Origin: Acidobacteriota bacterium | GTDB lineage: Bacteria; Acidobacteriota; Terriglobia; Terriglobales; Acidobacteriaceae | NCBI GenBank assembly: GCA_021778875.1 | Contig: JAJYBT010000295.1 | Coordinates: 1 to 5,069, forward strand | DNA length: 5,069 bases | Direction: 5' to 3' | Shown here: piece by piece, positions 4,875 to 5,069 of the stretch | Numbering within the stretch: the stretch's first letter is position 1 | How the letters are laid out: each line of letters begins with the position of its first letter | The notes under the pieces: model-generated | Seen by the model: the letters and a program-made list of their open reading frames with translations, nothing else | Database searches by the model: none | What the model was told of the DNA's origin: nothing | Translations under genes and position numbers: made by a program

Positions 4875-5069
4875 ATGCAAAAGCGCTGGGTCAAGGTCAC
4901 AGTTGCGGTAGCCGCGCTCCTCGTCATCGCCATCGTGCTTGTTCCGTTCTTCGTCAACGCCGACACCTTCCGGCCCATGCTTCAGGACCAGCTCTCCACC
5001 GCGCTCGGACGCAGAGTCACCCTCGGCCACATCAGCTTCTCCCTCTTCTCCGGCAGTCTCGTCGCAGAA
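4875..5069 (+). CDS. AsmA-family membrane protein, N-terminal 65 residues (partial)
   Basis: The reading frame is open from ATG at 4875 to the right edge (65 codons, no stop). The N-terminus has a basic MQKRWVK followed by one hydrophobic helix at about residues 7-27. Then comes NADTFRPMLQDQLSTALGRRVTLGHISFSLFSG, which is the classic start of AsmA-type proteins: 'lipid-facing' helix, then a GR-V-LG-I-fS-f motif. AsmA-like proteins are inner-membrane anchored with a long periplasmic beta-rich body, linked to envelope assembly and inter-membrane phospholipid transport in Gram-negative bacteria. AAGGAG ends 6 nt before the ATG, an ideal ribosome site. Most of the protein lies outside the window, so the subfamily (AsmA, TamB-like, YhdP-like) cannot be decided. 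Confidence 0.85.
   Translation, partial: MQKRWVKVTVAVAALLVIAIVLVPFFVNADTFRPMLQDQLSTALGRRVTLGHISFSLFSGSLVAE

Overview
The window is GC-rich, with G or C at most third codon positions. It carries eight genes, six complete and one cut off at each edge. The gene types suggest a soil-type heterotroph, and Acidobacteriota (Terriglobia) is the best guess: a possible secreted glycosidase tail, a secreted HAD acid phosphatase, an AsmA-type protein, and -10 boxes of the TACAAT/TACACT type. This assignment is an inference from gene content and base composition; no rRNA or other taxonomic marker is present.

Layout from left to right: (1) the last 56 codons of a plus-strand gene, possibly the C-terminal domain of a secreted glycoside hydrolase (stop at 170-172); (2) a minus-strand secreted HAD class IIIB acid phosphatase (195-917, TTG start), convergent with gene 1; (3) a plus-strand phosphoglycolate-phosphatase-like HAD hydrolase (1029-1760), divergent from gene 2 across 111 bp; (4) a small plus-strand protein (1857-2408) with a signal peptide, five tandem 17/19-residue beta-solenoid repeats and a C-terminal membrane anchor; (5) a plus-strand TIGR01777/YfcH-type NAD(P)-dependent epimerase-like protein (2427-3413); (6) a minus-strand small secreted protein of unknown function (3422-3880), ending 8 bp from gene 5; (7) a plus-strand carbonyl-reductase-like SDR (4008-4751); (8) the first 65 codons of an AsmA-family protein (4875 to the window end).

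The strand pattern (+ - + + + - + +) and the separate -10-like boxes before several genes argue for independent transcription units, not one operon. I see no shared pathway. The genes look like household or accessory metabolism (phosphate scavenging or dephosphorylation, glycolate-phosphate repair, NAD(P)H oxidoreduction) plus envelope proteins. No tRNA, rRNA, CRISPR array, insertion sequence, attachment site or phage gene is visible.

The most noteworthy items are the compact membrane-anchored beta-solenoid protein, a CxCxCxC cluster in the acid phosphatase, and two genes whose ATG lies exactly 6 nt after a -10-like hexamer, which suggests leaderless mRNAs. I found no convincing new multi-gene system. 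The stretches between genes are all under 130 bp and hold only the promoter, ribosome-site and hairpin features listed.
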